Positions 26,342 through 34,123 of a stretch of 64,000 bases of DNA are shown in pieces (the first letter of the stretch is position 1; each line of letters opens with the position of its first letter). The notes beneath the pieces are model-generated. The model did no database searches, had not been told where the DNA came from, and saw only the letters and a program-made list of their open reading frames with translations. The stretch spans positions 6,043,501-6,107,500 of the forward strand of contig NZ_CP121695.1 in NCBI RefSeq assembly GCF_029761915.1. The letters are read 5' to 3'. This DNA comes from Bradyrhizobium sp. CB1650 (GTDB lineage Bacteria; Pseudomonadota; Alphaproteobacteria; Rhizobiales; Xanthobacteraceae). The translations under genes were made by a program, and so were the position numbers.

Positions 26342-26749
26342 ATGAGCACCATCACGGGCGGCTGTCATTGCAGCGCAATCCGTTATCAGGTCGAGGGAGA
26401 ACCGATCGTGCATGCGTTGTGTCACTGTCGCGACTGCAGGCTCCATGCCGGCTCTCCGGTCGTCGGGTGGACGATGTACGCGGAAGATGCGGTCAGGGTG
26501 ACCAAGGGCGAACCCAAGGTTTACAAATCCTCGGAACATGGTCGGCGGCACTTTTGCGGCGACTGCGGGACCGGACTGTTTTACATCAACGCCAACATGC
26601 TACCCAGAGTTATCGACATCCAGAGCGCGACCTATGACGATCCCGATGTCGTGCCGGCGACAATGCATATCCAGGTGGCCGAACGTCTTCACTGGATGGA
26701 GCGCGCGCACGAATTGCCGACGTTCGATCGCTATCCGCCGCAGAAATGA
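26342..26749 (+). CDS. GFA family (CENP-V/GFA zinc-fold) protein
   Basis: A 135-residue protein from the ATG at 26342 (MSTITGGCHCSAIRYQVEGE), preceded by GGAGG. Zinc ligands are CHC near residue 8, CHCRDC near residue 29 and CGDCGTG near residue 79, the arrangement of the Mss4-like GFA fold. Family members are annotated as glutathione-dependent formaldehyde-activating enzyme or glutathione S-transferase-like, but most are biochemically uncharacterised. An in-frame ATG at 26252 lacks the family start. A second, distant GFA protein is encoded at 48206. Confidence 0.85.
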   Translation: MSTITGGCHCSAIRYQVEGEPIVHALCHCRDCRLHAGSPVVGWTMYAEDAVRVTKGEPKVYKSSEHGRRHFCGDCGTGLFYINANMLPRVIDIQSATYDDPDVVPATMHIQVAERLHWMERAHELPTFDRYPPQK

Positions 26750-26837
26750 CGGCTGGGGTCGCCATTTCGTCAAACCAGATCGGTTCTTCATCTTCGCAGC
26801 AGCGCGAACCCGATATTCGGTCCTGTCGGCTGGCTGA

Positions 26838-27158
26838 CGTCCGCTTCTTCCCCGTAAGCGTCCAACCGGGCGCCCGCCCGCCGCGATCGCGCAATCGGAG
26901 GATTGGGCCATGGCGCTGGTTGCAGCCGGGGTCGGCATCGCCATCGTCCCGGAAGGCGTGGCGCGCGGCAATCCGGATGTCGCTGTCCGCGAGATCGAGG
27001 TGAAGGTCCGGCGCGAGGTCGGCCTCGCCTATCGCGCATCGGTACCGCTGCCGGACGCGCTGAATGATTTTGTCGCGAAGCTCCAGAAGCAGCGGCCCCG
27101 GTCAAAACGGATCGCGCGCCAAGCCATCGTGCGGAAAGATCCTACCCGCGGACGCTGA
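26838..27158 (+). pseudogene. LysR family regulator remnant (C-terminal fragment)
   Basis: The frame reads SEDWAMALVAAGVGIAIVPE then GVARGNPDVAVREIEVKVRR, the typical end of a LysR effector-binding domain. A stop at 26835-26837 closes the frame upstream, and neither the DNA-binding domain nor the first effector subdomain is present. It is therefore a degraded copy of about 100 residues. Its end overlaps the oppositely oriented lipoprotein gene by 17 bases. Not expected to be functional. Confidence 0.75.
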
Positions 27159-27903
27159 CCGAACGTCCATAAGGCGGCGGCGCCGCGACCGGCGGATTGG
27201 CGGTTTGGGCGGCGAGCTCACCGATCAGGCGGTCGGCATCGGCGGCCATGCCGTCGGGCGCATGGATCACCAGGCGCTCGAGTGCCCAGCGATAGGACGA
27301 GACGCGCTGCTCGAGGCACTGCTGCACCCACTGGACGATCAGTGAGTTCTCCTGCATGCGCCCGACCGCATCGGCCCTCTCCTTCGGCGACAGTTCGGAG
27401 ACGCGCGCCATGCTGGCGTTGCGCTTGCGGTCGAGATCGATGACGCGGATCGCGCTTGCGAAGAACGGCTCGAAGCGGGTGATGTCGTTGCGCACGTCCT
27501 CGATGAGCTGCGCATATCGCGAGGAATGCGTGCGATGCGGCTCGTCGATCAGGGTGCGTCCGTACATGGTGCGGTCGAACACGACCTTCTGCCGCCAGGG
27601 TGACGGCAGCGCCTGGTAGTCGCCGAAGACGCTCTTCCAGGCCGGACGCGACAGCGGCGGCTCGATCAGGGGATAGGCGAGATCGCGAAGCTGGCGTTCC
27701 TCCTCGGTGAGCTGGAAGTCCGAGGGACGCACGCCGACGCTCGAGGTGACTTCAGCGCCGAGCCAGCGATGCATGTCGTCGCTGCGCATGTCGGCGCGGG
27801 TACGGCCGAAATCGCCGCCGCTGCAGCCCGCAAGCGTCGCGCCGATCAGCGCGAGCAGCACGCTCGATGAAATAGACCGGATCTGGCGGATTGTTTCCGG
27901 CAT
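27142..27903 (-). CDS. hypothetical lipoprotein
   Basis: A 253-residue protein with a lipoprotein signal: basic N-terminus, hydrophobic core SSSVLLALIGATLA and lipobox LAGC at residue 27. The mature part has conserved-looking blocks (EEERQLRDLAYPLIEPPLSR, YGRTLIDEPHRTHSSRYAQL, IVQWVQQCLEQRVSSYRWAL) and is mostly helical. I recall similar unnamed proteins in Bradyrhizobium but no function. Predicted to sit in the outer or inner membrane facing the periplasm. A small gene in the same direction lies just upstream. Confidence 0.75.
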   Translation of the reverse strand: MPETIRQIRSISSSVLLALIGATLAGCSGGDFGRTRADMRSDDMHRWLGAEVTSSVGVRPSDFQLTEEERQLRDLAYPLIEPPLSRPAWKSVFGDYQALPSPWRQKVVFDRTMYGRTLIDEPHRTHSSRYAQLIEDVRNDITRFEPFFASAIRVIDLDRKRNASMARVSELSPKERADAVGRMQENSLIVQWVQQCLEQRVSSYRWALERLVIHAPDGMAADADRLIGELAAQTANPPVAAPPPYGRSVSVRG

Positions 27904-27918
27904 GGCACGGGAGCCGGT

Positions 27919-28107
27919 CTAGCGACGGCGACGACGGCGCCCTGGCGCTGTGCCCTGTTCCGGCCCGCGACCGCCGCTGGTCTCATCCGTCTCGCGCTCG
28001 ATGCGGATCACGGGAAGGATCAGCACCGTTCCCATTTCCGTGCGCGGTGCGACATCCCCCGGCGAGGCGAGCCGGCGACCGGCCGGAAATTCGATGATGG
28101 TCCCCAT
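27919..28107 (-). CDS. small hypothetical protein (GTIIEFP type)
   Basis: A 62-residue protein from the ATG at 28107: MGTIIEFPAGRRLASPGDVA, then EMGTVLILPVIRIERE and a basic Arg-rich end. The GTIIEFP start recurs in small rhizobial proteins of unknown function. The frame is open to 28155, but AAGAGAG before 28107 suits the shorter form. It lies 15 bases upstream of the lipoprotein gene, so the two probably share a transcript. Confidence 0.55.
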   Translation of the reverse strand: MGTIIEFPAGRRLASPGDVAPRTEMGTVLILPVIRIERETDETSGGRGPEQGTAPGRRRRRR

Positions 28108-28179
28108 GTCAGCTCTCTTCAATTGCCGCGCAACCGAAATCAGTGCCTGCAACATGGGCTCATTAAGATCAGCACATGG

Positions 28180-28194
28180 TTAACGGGGTGTAAA
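28180..28194. promoter_or_regulatory. near-consensus CtrA-type site
   Basis: TTAA-CGGGGTG-TAAA differs at one position from the TTAA-N7-TTAA binding motif of the cell-cycle regulator CtrA, and is embedded in GGTTAAC. It lies in the divergent interval between the gene at 28107 and the DUF2336 gene at 28360. Confidence 0.4.
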
Positions 28195-28292
28195 CGCGGC
28201 GTTCGGACCGTAACCGCACGGGCGTGCCGCGCCGTCCCGTTGCGGCACGACAACACCTTGAAACACGCATCCCGTTTCACACCTCGTTTTCC

Positions 28293-28307
28293 TTAACGAG
28301 GCTTTAA
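28293..28307. promoter_or_regulatory. perfect CtrA consensus site upstream of the DUF2336 gene
   Basis: TTAACGAGGCTTTAA matches TTAA-N7-TTAA exactly. It ends 52 bases before the ATG of the DUF2336 gene, a position compatible with overlap of the promoter. A second, imperfect site lies about 100 bases further upstream. CtrA control of this gene is an inference from the motif. Confidence 0.6.
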
Positions 28308-28359
28308 AGGAACCCACGATAGGCTCGCCTGAGGACATTTCCAAGTTGCGTACGCCTCA

Positions 28360-29337
28360 ATGACCAAGTCGCTGTTTCCCGGATTCGACGGGCTGATGAC
28401 CCTCTCGCGTCGCGAAGGCGTCGATATCCGCCCGACGCTGCTGCGCGTGCTGACGGACCTCTATGTCCAGGCGAGCAGCCACAACGACGACGAGCAGCGG
28501 CAATTCGTTGAACTCGCCACGCGCCTGATCGACCAGGTCGACGATGCGACGCGCGCCGTCGTCAAGGCGCGGCTTGCGATCTATCCGGCAACGCCCGCGC
28601 CGATCATGCAGAAGCTCGGGCTGACGGCGGCGGAGGAAGGCCGCCGGATTCCCCTTGCCCGCGAGATCCCCGCGCCGCCGCCGGCTCCCGCGCCGGCGCA
28701 CACGCCAAGCGATGCGGAACTGCGCATGGCCTCGAACATGGCGATGCAGCCGCAGGACGCCGCCGAAATCCACGACATGTTCTTCCGCGCCACCGCATCC
28801 GAGCGCGCGCTGATCCTGCACAATCTGGCACAGACGCCGCTCAAGGCTGCGCCGCGCATTCCGACCATTCGCGCCAAGCGCGCGATCCATATCCTGGAGA
28901 TGGCGGCCATCGCCAACGACGTCGAGAACTTCACCCTCGAGCTCGGCGACAGCCTGATCCTGCCCTCGCGCGTCGCGGCCGAGATCGTCGACGATCCCGG
29001 CGGCGAAGCGCTGGCGGTCGCCGCGCGTGCTCTCGACATGCCGAGCCCGAACTTCCAGCGCATCCTGCTGTTCTTCAAGCCGGAGATCGGCACGTCCGTG
29101 AACGCTGTGTACCGGCTGTCGCGGCTCTACGACCGTCTGAGCGACCGCTCCGCGTTGGTGATGCTGGCTGCCTGGCGCGGCTCGACACTCGCCGTCACGC
29201 GCGCCAAGTATCAGTCCTCGCTGTACGAGGGCGAACGCCAGCGCGCGCGTACAAGCGCGAACCAGCCGAGATCGGGCGTGCAACCCGGCTCCGCGCCTGC
29301 GGTGCGGACGGGCACGGGCGGGTCATCGGATCGCTAG
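28360..29337 (+). CDS. DUF2336 domain protein (paralogue 1)
   Basis: A 325-residue soluble, mainly helical protein. It opens LFPGFDGLMTLSRREGVDIRPTLLRVLTDL and has YVQASSHNDDEQRQFVELA, the hallmark N-terminus of DUF2336 proteins. A Pro-rich linker lies near residue 105. The helical-repeat-like remainder includes LILPSRVAAEIVDDPGGEAL. The C-terminal 40 residues are basic and disordered. DUF2336 proteins are restricted largely to alphaproteobacteria and lack a defined activity. A perfect CtrA site upstream hints at cell-cycle control. A second DUF2336 gene is present at 62600. Confidence 0.88.
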   Translation: MTKSLFPGFDGLMTLSRREGVDIRPTLLRVLTDLYVQASSHNDDEQRQFVELATRLIDQVDDATRAVVKARLAIYPATPAPIMQKLGLTAAEEGRRIPLAREIPAPPPAPAPAHTPSDAELRMASNMAMQPQDAAEIHDMFFRATASERALILHNLAQTPLKAAPRIPTIRAKRAIHILEMAAIANDVENFTLELGDSLILPSRVAAEIVDDPGGEALAVAARALDMPSPNFQRILLFFKPEIGTSVNAVYRLSRLYDRLSDRSALVMLAAWRGSTLAVTRAKYQSSLYEGERQRARTSANQPRSGVQPGSAPAVRTGTGGSSDR

Positions 29338-29427
29338 AGCGTGGTGAAATTAGGTTCGGACGGCTGTCCGGCCCAGCCGGGAGAGGTCGGATTGCGTCTG
29401 GCGATGCGAAGCACCGTCCAGTGCAAT

Positions 29428-29475
29428 CCGGGTGAGGGGCCGCAACGCTCAGTGAGACAGTAACCCCTCACCCGG
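29428..29475. repeat. 12-bp inverted repeat (dispersed-repeat remnant)
   Basis: CCGGGTGAGGGG and CCCCTCACCCGG are perfect inverted arms separated by 24 bases. The GGGTGAGGGG core is shared with the larger repeat at 52057-52199, so this looks like a decayed copy. It lies between the convergent DUF2336 and methyltransferase genes and may help end transcription. Confidence 0.55.
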
Positions 29476-29552
29476 ACCGGGGCCGAGATGCGAAGATCAG
29501 CGGAGCGCTGTAGCACCTGACGCGCGCCATGGCTCGCATGCCCCGCCAACTC

Positions 29553-30254
29553 CTAGGCGTGGGCGATCCAGCCGCGCCAGGTGAACGCGGCGTAGAATAG
29601 CGCCACGTCCGCGAAGCCGGCCCTGCGCAGAATGGCTTCATCCTGTTCGGGATCGAGCAGCGGCACATGGGCGTCTACCGTCGCGCACATCTTCTCCACC
29701 TGCGCGGGATCGGCGCCCGATGCCAAGGCAAAGGCGCCGTAGCGCGACAGCCAGAGCGCGCGCCTGCCCTCACCTTGCGGAAAGCTGGAATGGGCCGCCA
29801 CAAAAGGCGCGCCGGGCTTAAGCCGGCGGCGAAGCTCACGCGCCGTGCGCGTGCGTTCGTCGCTATCGAGGAAGTGCAGCGTCAACAGACAGGTGGCCGC
29901 GTCAAACGGGCCTTTGGGCGCATCGTCGATATAGCCTTCGCAGAATGTGACGCGCTCCGCGTCAGAGCCGAGCACGCGCCTTGCCTCATCCAGCATGGCG
30001 CCTGCCGGATCGACCCCGACGAATGTCCAGCGCGGATGCGCCTGCGCCAAGGCGCGCAGTTCCAGACCGCCGCCGGCGCCAAGCACCAGCACGCGCGCGT
30101 CTTTCGGCGCGCGCTCGGCCAGGAGCACCGCCGTCATGCGATGCAAATCGGCCATGCCCGGCACGAAACGTTGCGGACCATCGCCGTAGCGTCGTGCCGT
30201 TTCGGGATCCCTGAAGGATGCGAGCAGCGATTGCATCATGTTGCTATCGGGCAT
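29553..30254 (-). CDS. class I SAM-dependent methyltransferase
   Basis: A 233-residue protein from the ATG at 30254. Rossmann motif I is [15 protein letters not shown] (~residue 54), with an acidic post-I residue in [11 protein letters not shown], motif II-like [13 protein letters not shown], then [13 protein letters not shown]. The start overlaps the end of the Rrf2 gene by 11 bases, so the two are translationally coupled and the methyltransferase is probably regulated by it. The substrate is unknown; a small molecule is more likely than RNA or protein, judging from its resemblance to UbiE/Tam-type enzymes. The alternative ATG at 30239 removes five residues. Confidence 0.85.
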   Translation of the reverse strand: MPDSNMMQSLLASFRDPETARRYGDGPQRFVPGMADLHRMTAVLLAERAPKDARVLVLGAGGGLELRALAQAHPRWTFVGVDPAGAMLDEARRVLGSDAERVTFCEGYIDDAPKGPFDAATCLLTLHFLDSDERTRTARELRRRLKPGAPFVAAHSSFPQGEGRRALWLSRYGAFALASGADPAQVEKMCATVDAHVPLLDPEQDEAILRRAGFADVALFYAAFTWRGWIAHA

Positions 30255-30708
30255 GAACCTTCTCCAGATCGCAGGACTGCTTGTGCCTCGCCAATCGCTT
30301 GTGGAAATCGGCACTGAGCTGGGCGAGCGTCACTGCGCCGAAGCGCGACAGCAGCATGGCTTCGGCGTCGTCAAAGGCGCGCCCCAGCGCGGCGTTGACC
30401 GCCTGTTCGACGAGGCAACCCGGCGCTTCGGTCCGGTTGCCGATGGCGAGCAGCGAAGGCTCGCCCAGCGCCTCGTAGACATCGCGCAGCGTCAGTTTCG
30501 ACAGATCGCAGGCGAGCGTCCAGCCGCCGCCATGGCCCTTCTCGGAGCGGACATAGCCACGCTCTCGCAGGCCTGCCATGATCCGGCGGATCACCACCGG
30601 ATTGGTCTGCATCGCCTTCGCCAGCGTTTCGGATGTCGCGGCGCCGTCCTGCTCGGCCATGTGCAAGAGCACATGCAGCACGCCCGACAACCGGCTGTCT
30701 CGTTTCAT
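30244..30708 (-). CDS. Rrf2 family transcriptional regulator
   Basis: A 154-residue protein starting [20 protein letters not shown], with a winged helix-turn-helix ([28 protein letters not shown]) and the wing [24 protein letters not shown] typical of Rrf2. The Fe-S cluster cysteines of IscR/NsrR are missing: only Cys67 and two others, not in a CxnCxnC array. It resembles the YwnA-like cluster-free branch. It is the first gene of an operon with a methyltransferase. A palindrome abuts the start codon, suggesting autorepression. Confidence 0.88.
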   Translation of the reverse strand: MKRDSRLSGVLHVLLHMAEQDGAATSETLAKAMQTNPVVIRRIMAGLRERGYVRSEKGHGGGWTLACDLSKLTLRDVYEALGEPSLLAIGNRTEAPGCLVEQAVNAALGRAFDDAEAMLLSRFGAVTLAQLSADFHKRLARHKQSCDLEKVHAR

Positions 30709-30709
30709 G

Positions 30710-30721
30710 TAACTTTAGTTA
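30710..30721. promoter_or_regulatory. candidate Rrf2 operator palindrome
   Basis: TAACTTTAGTTA has 5-bp inverted arms around TT and lies in an AT-rich island in otherwise GC-rich DNA. It begins one base upstream of the Rrf2 start codon, where a Shine-Dalgarno is otherwise absent. TGTAA...TTACA flank it on a wider scale. Autoregulation is inferred from the position. Confidence 0.5.
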
Positions 30722-30795
30722 TTACATGATGCGGTCGGAGTCAACGATTCCCTTTTTGTCGGCAGTGCCGTCGTCGTGGCAACCATCCGTCCTGT

Positions 30796-31140
30796 TCAGG
30801 CCTTCGCCAGTTCGAGAAAGTGCCGCCCCGCGCGGTCTTCGGTCTCGACGATCCAGGCGTCCGGATCGAAGCGGATCTCTTTGGTCAGGCGGTCCTCGAC
30901 GGCCTGCTCCGGCTGAGGCTGCGGCGCCATCGGCACGAAGAAGCGATCGACCGGGCGACCGTCTTCATAGACGGTCTGCGGCGCCGGCACGTACAGCATC
31001 GCATTGCCGTCGAGCAGCGAGACCTTCACGAACACCGCGCCCGCCTCCTCGGCGCCGCGACGGCGCACTGCGCCGAACACGCCCTCGGCCTGGCACCGGC
31101 GCAGGTAAGCCGCCACCCAGATGCTGGATTTCAATCTCAT
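30796..31140 (-). CDS. DUF1491 family protein
   Basis: A 114-residue protein beginning MRLKSSIWVAAYLRRCQAEG, with GAEEAGAVFVKVSLLDGNAM, LYVPAPQ and the C-terminal DPDAWIVETEDRAGRHFLEL. These are the conserved blocks of DUF1491, a short family confined to alphaproteobacteria. Full length. Function unknown. It follows the peptidoglycan-binding-domain gene on the same strand after about 60 bases and could be the last gene of that operon. Confidence 0.9.
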   Translation of the reverse strand: MRLKSSIWVAAYLRRCQAEGVFGAVRRRGAEEAGAVFVKVSLLDGNAMLYVPAPQTVYEDGRPVDRFFVPMAPQPQPEQAVEDRLTKEIRFDPDAWIVETEDRAGRHFLELAKA

Positions 31141-31197
31141 GAATCGAACGATAGGCCAGCGCCGGGATCGGCACCAGCCTCTGCGCGATGATGACGA

Positions 31198-31899
31198 TTA
31201 TTCGACGGGATGTCCGATCGCGGCCGCGAGCTCGCGCAGCAGGCGATCCGATACCTGCCCGGTGACCGCCATCCTGTGTTCGCGCTCGAACTTCTGGATC
31301 GCGCTCTGGGTCTCATTGCTCATCGTGCCCGTGACCTTCAACTGGCCGTAGCCATATTCGGACAGCGCGCGCTGAACGCCGGCGATGCGTCGCGCCGCAG
31401 GGCTCTGCTGCATCGGGATCGGCGCCGGCGGGCGGGCGATAGCGACCGATGGCGGCGGCGACGTCGTGGCCTTGACCAGATTGGTCATGGGATCGCCCGA
31501 TCTCGGCGTCGACGCGGTCGCCTCGACCGGCTTCTCCGGCGCCCTCTCGGCGGGCTTCGGCTCGACGCGGAATTCCGTCGGCTTCGGCTCGAGCGGCGAG
31601 GTATCCGCGCCGACCGGACGCGGGCGTGGCAGCGGGCTCGACAGTGCGACGGACGACGGCGCAGGCAGATTGATCACGGTGCCGAACATCGGCGCCGGAT
31701 GCCGGCCGGTCTGGAGGAACAGCGCATTGCCGACGATGGCGCAGACAGCGGCGAAAGCGACGAAGCCGGCCAATGTGTCCTTGGGGCTGTGCAACAGGAT
31801 CCGCAGCACGAGATTGCGCTCGGTCTCGATATCGACAACCGCGGCCTTGGCGCCACGGCGGCGCGGAGCAGCACCGTCCTTTGCAGACTTTCTAGGCAC
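31198..31899 (-). CDS. membrane-anchored peptidoglycan-binding-domain protein
   Basis: A 233-residue protein. A basic cytoplasmic N-terminus of about 40 residues precedes one membrane helix (LAGFVAFAAVCAIVGNALFL). A periplasmic Pro/Ala-rich spacer of about 90 residues follows, then a C-terminal PG_binding_1 domain (IAGVQRALSEYGYGQLKVTG...QSAIQKFEREHRMAVTGQVS). The start is a GTG at 31899 that overlaps the 3' end of the PAS kinase gene by eight bases. The coupling suggests that it reports on, or localises, the kinase at the cell wall; this is inference. Confidence 0.85.
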   Translation of the reverse strand: MPRKSAKDGAAPRRRGAKAAVVDIETERNLVLRILLHSPKDTLAGFVAFAAVCAIVGNALFLQTGRHPAPMFGTVINLPAPSSVALSSPLPRPRPVGADTSPLEPKPTEFRVEPKPAERAPEKPVEATASTPRSGDPMTNLVKATTSPPPSVAIARPPAPIPMQQSPAARRIAGVQRALSEYGYGQLKVTGTMSNETQSAIQKFEREHRMAVTGQVSDRLLRELAAAIGHPVE

Positions 31900-33754
31900 T
31901 TTTCTTCACCAGAGCAGGTTGGTCCTGAGGTAGATCCTGAATTTCCTGGCGCGGCGCCGGCGTCAACGTCGCGATCTTGCTCTCGGACGGCTTGACTTGC
32001 GGCGGCGCGTAGACAAGCGGCAGCCTGACGGTGACCGCCGTACCCTCGCCGAGCCTGCTTTGTACCGTCAATTCGCCGAGATGCAACGCCACGAGGCTCT
32101 TCACGATCGACAGGCCGAGGCCCGTGCCTTCGTGACGGCGTTGATAGGTCTTGCCAGCCTGGAAGAACGGAGCGCCGATGCGCTTGAGATCGTCCGGCGC
32201 GATGCCGACGCCGGTGTCGCTGATGCGAAGCGTGAGCTGCGAGGCGGACGCCGCGGCGGCAACCGTGACATGACCGCCGCGCTCGGTGAACTTGATGGCG
32301 TTGGCGACGAGGTTGAGCACGATCTGCTTGAAGGCACGCGGGTCTCCGGTCATCGTCGGCAGGTCCTGCGGCGCATCGGTGATCAGATCGATGCCGTTCT
32401 CCCGCGCCTTCAGCGCGAGCAGATTGCAGCAATGAAGCAGTGCGCCACGCGGCGCGAACGGCTCCGCCGAAATCTCGAAATTGCCCGACTCCATCTTCGA
32501 CATGTCGAGGATGCCGTTGACGACCGACAGCAGGTGCTGACCGGAATCGTTGATGAGCTGGGCATATTCCTTGCGCTGGGCGGCGCCGAGCATCAAGCTC
32601 TGCTCCTGCGCGATCATCTCCGAGAATCCGATGATGGCGTTGAGCGGCGTGCGTAGTTCGTGGCTCATCGTGGCGAGGAAGCGCGTCTTGGCGGCATCGG
32701 CGGCTTCGGCGGCGCTGCGCGCCTCTTCGAGCGCCTGCCCCTGGTTCTTGCGATCGGTGACGTCGCGCATCACCGCGACGACCTCCGCTTCGCGCGCGAC
32801 GTCGCGCGCCTGCTCCTGGTCGAACGGCCGGCAACGCATCTCGACCCAGACGAAATCAATCTGACCACGCTCGGACGCTGCATTGTCGCGCCGCAGCCGG
32901 AACTCGACGCTACGGACCTCGCCGCGCGCGGCGTCCGACAATGCGGTGAGATAGGCCGGACGATCGGCGACATGGACGCGATCGAACAGGCCGTGGCCGA
33001 GCAGTTGCGCGACCGGAATCCCGAGCATGCTCTCGGCCGCCGGCGAGATGAACTGCACCGCGCCGTTGCGCTGATGCCGCGAGATGACATCGCTCATGTT
33101 GCGCGCCAGCAGCCAGTAACGCTCCTCTTCGCGCGACAGAAGCGCGACGCTGGTGCGCGCCAGCGATTCCGCGCCGAAGGCGAGGCCCGCGGCGTAAAGC
33201 GTCGCCGAGACGACGCCGAATGCAATGAAGACGCCGCGTTCCACCGCGCTCGGTTCTCCCGGCGGAAGCCAGCCGAGCTGGCTGGCGAGGATCAGCCCCC
33301 CCGCACAGGACAGCGCCAGCAGCGAGGCGAAGGCCGCAGCGCGGCGCGAGGCCGACAATGCGGCTTCGAGGGGAACCGCGACCAACCAGATCGCGGCAAA
33401 GGATTCGATCCCGCCGGTTGTGGCCGCGACCGCCATGATCAGGCCGGCGAGCGCCAGCGAGGACAGCACATGCGCACCTTCATAATGGCCCGTGCGCGAG
33501 AGAAACCACGACAGCAGAATCGGCGCGATCAGCCACGCGAATGCCGCGACCTCGATCGCGCCCGGCGCGCCGCGCATGGCAAGATAAACCGGAAACGCGG
33601 CGAAGGCCGCCAGGCTGCCGAGCAGCCGCGGCGCCATGAAAGCGCGATGGCGCGCCCGCGTCAGCGCATCGGAACGCGCGGAGGGATGCAGCAGCGCATC
33701 GAGACAATCACGGATGATACTCAAAACTGTCACGGGTCTCGCGCTTCGGCTCAT
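31892..33754 (-). CDS. membrane PAS-domain sensor histidine kinase (DivJ/PleC-like)
   Basis: A 620-residue protein. Six to seven membrane helices occupy about residues 45-200. A PAS domain follows (about 220-345; RNMSDVISRHQRNGAVQFIS), then HisKA with SHELRTPLNAIIGFSEMI (His about 367) and a HATPase with NLVANAIKFTERGG, ISDTGVGIAPDDL and [14 protein letters not shown]. The HisKA sequence is of the PleC/DivJ/PdhS class that controls DivK in alphaproteobacteria. No response regulator is nearby, as expected for that class. The downstream gene overlaps it by eight bases. A near-consensus CtrA site lies about 60 bases upstream. Assignment to a specific cell-cycle kinase is uncertain. Confidence 0.88.
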   Translation of the reverse strand: MSRSARPVTVLSIIRDCLDALLHPSARSDALTRARHRAFMAPRLLGSLAAFAAFPVYLAMRGAPGAIEVAAFAWLIAPILLSWFLSRTGHYEGAHVLSSLALAGLIMAVAATTGGIESFAAIWLVAVPLEAALSASRRAAAFASLLALSCAGGLILASQLGWLPPGEPSAVERGVFIAFGVVSATLYAAGLAFGAESLARTSVALLSREEERYWLLARNMSDVISRHQRNGAVQFISPAAESMLGIPVAQLLGHGLFDRVHVADRPAYLTALSDAARGEVRSVEFRLRRDNAASERGQIDFVWVEMRCRPFDQEQARDVAREAEVVAVMRDVTDRKNQGQALEEARSAAEAADAAKTRFLATMSHELRTPLNAIIGFSEMIAQEQSLMLGAAQRKEYAQLINDSGQHLLSVVNGILDMSKMESGNFEISAEPFAPRGALLHCCNLLALKARENGIDLITDAPQDLPTMTGDPRAFKQIVLNLVANAIKFTERGGHVTVAAAASASQLTLRISDTGVGIAPDDLKRIGAPFFQAGKTYQRRHEGTGLGLSIVKSLVALHLGELTVQSRLGEGTAVTVRLPLVYAPPQVKPSESKIATLTPAPRQEIQDLPQDQPALVKKSA

Positions 33755-33813
33755 TCGTCGAAAAGACGCGCCGGAACGCCTCCTTGTCGTTGAGCCACCG
33801 TGTCAGAGTGACA

Positions 33814-33828
33814 TTAAACGAACGCTAA
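33814..33828. promoter_or_regulatory. near-consensus CtrA-type site upstream of the PAS kinase
   Basis: TTAA-ACGAACG-CTAA matches the TTAA-N7-TTAA CtrA motif at seven of eight fixed positions. It lies 60 bases upstream of the kinase start codon, in the divergent interval before the DUF5330 gene. Functional binding is inferred only. Confidence 0.35.
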
Positions 33829-34123
33829 GGCGGCCGCCCTCGGCGCCGAACACCGCGTCATCGCGGACATTTTTAGACGATTTGGCGACGTCTTCGACAG
33901 GGATGGTGAACGCGGGGTTTCGCTTCAAGCCTCATGGTTTCGAATTGGTGGACGCGCAGGCCGCGTCAATCGAAAATTTACGAGACTTTCGGCAGCCAGG
34001 AAATTTGCGTCAATTTTCCAGGAATTAAGCTCAAGGCAATCACTTGCGATTTATCGAGGACTGCCAGGTCGAAACGCGCGCCGGGATCGCCGCGGGCGGG
34101 GATCTAACAAGACAGGTCGCAAG
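33829..34123. other. non-coding divergent promoter interval
   Basis: About 300 bases between the divergent PAS kinase and DUF5330 genes. A 41-codon frame at 33903-34028 has no ribosome-binding site or motif and is not called. The stretch 33950-34050 is comparatively AT-rich and probably holds the promoter of the DUF5330 gene. Confidence 0.4.

Noticed and set aside
33903..34028. A 41-codon frame in the PAS kinase - DUF5330 interval
   Set aside because: No ribosome-binding site, no hydrophobic or conserved pattern; probably chance in a promoter region.
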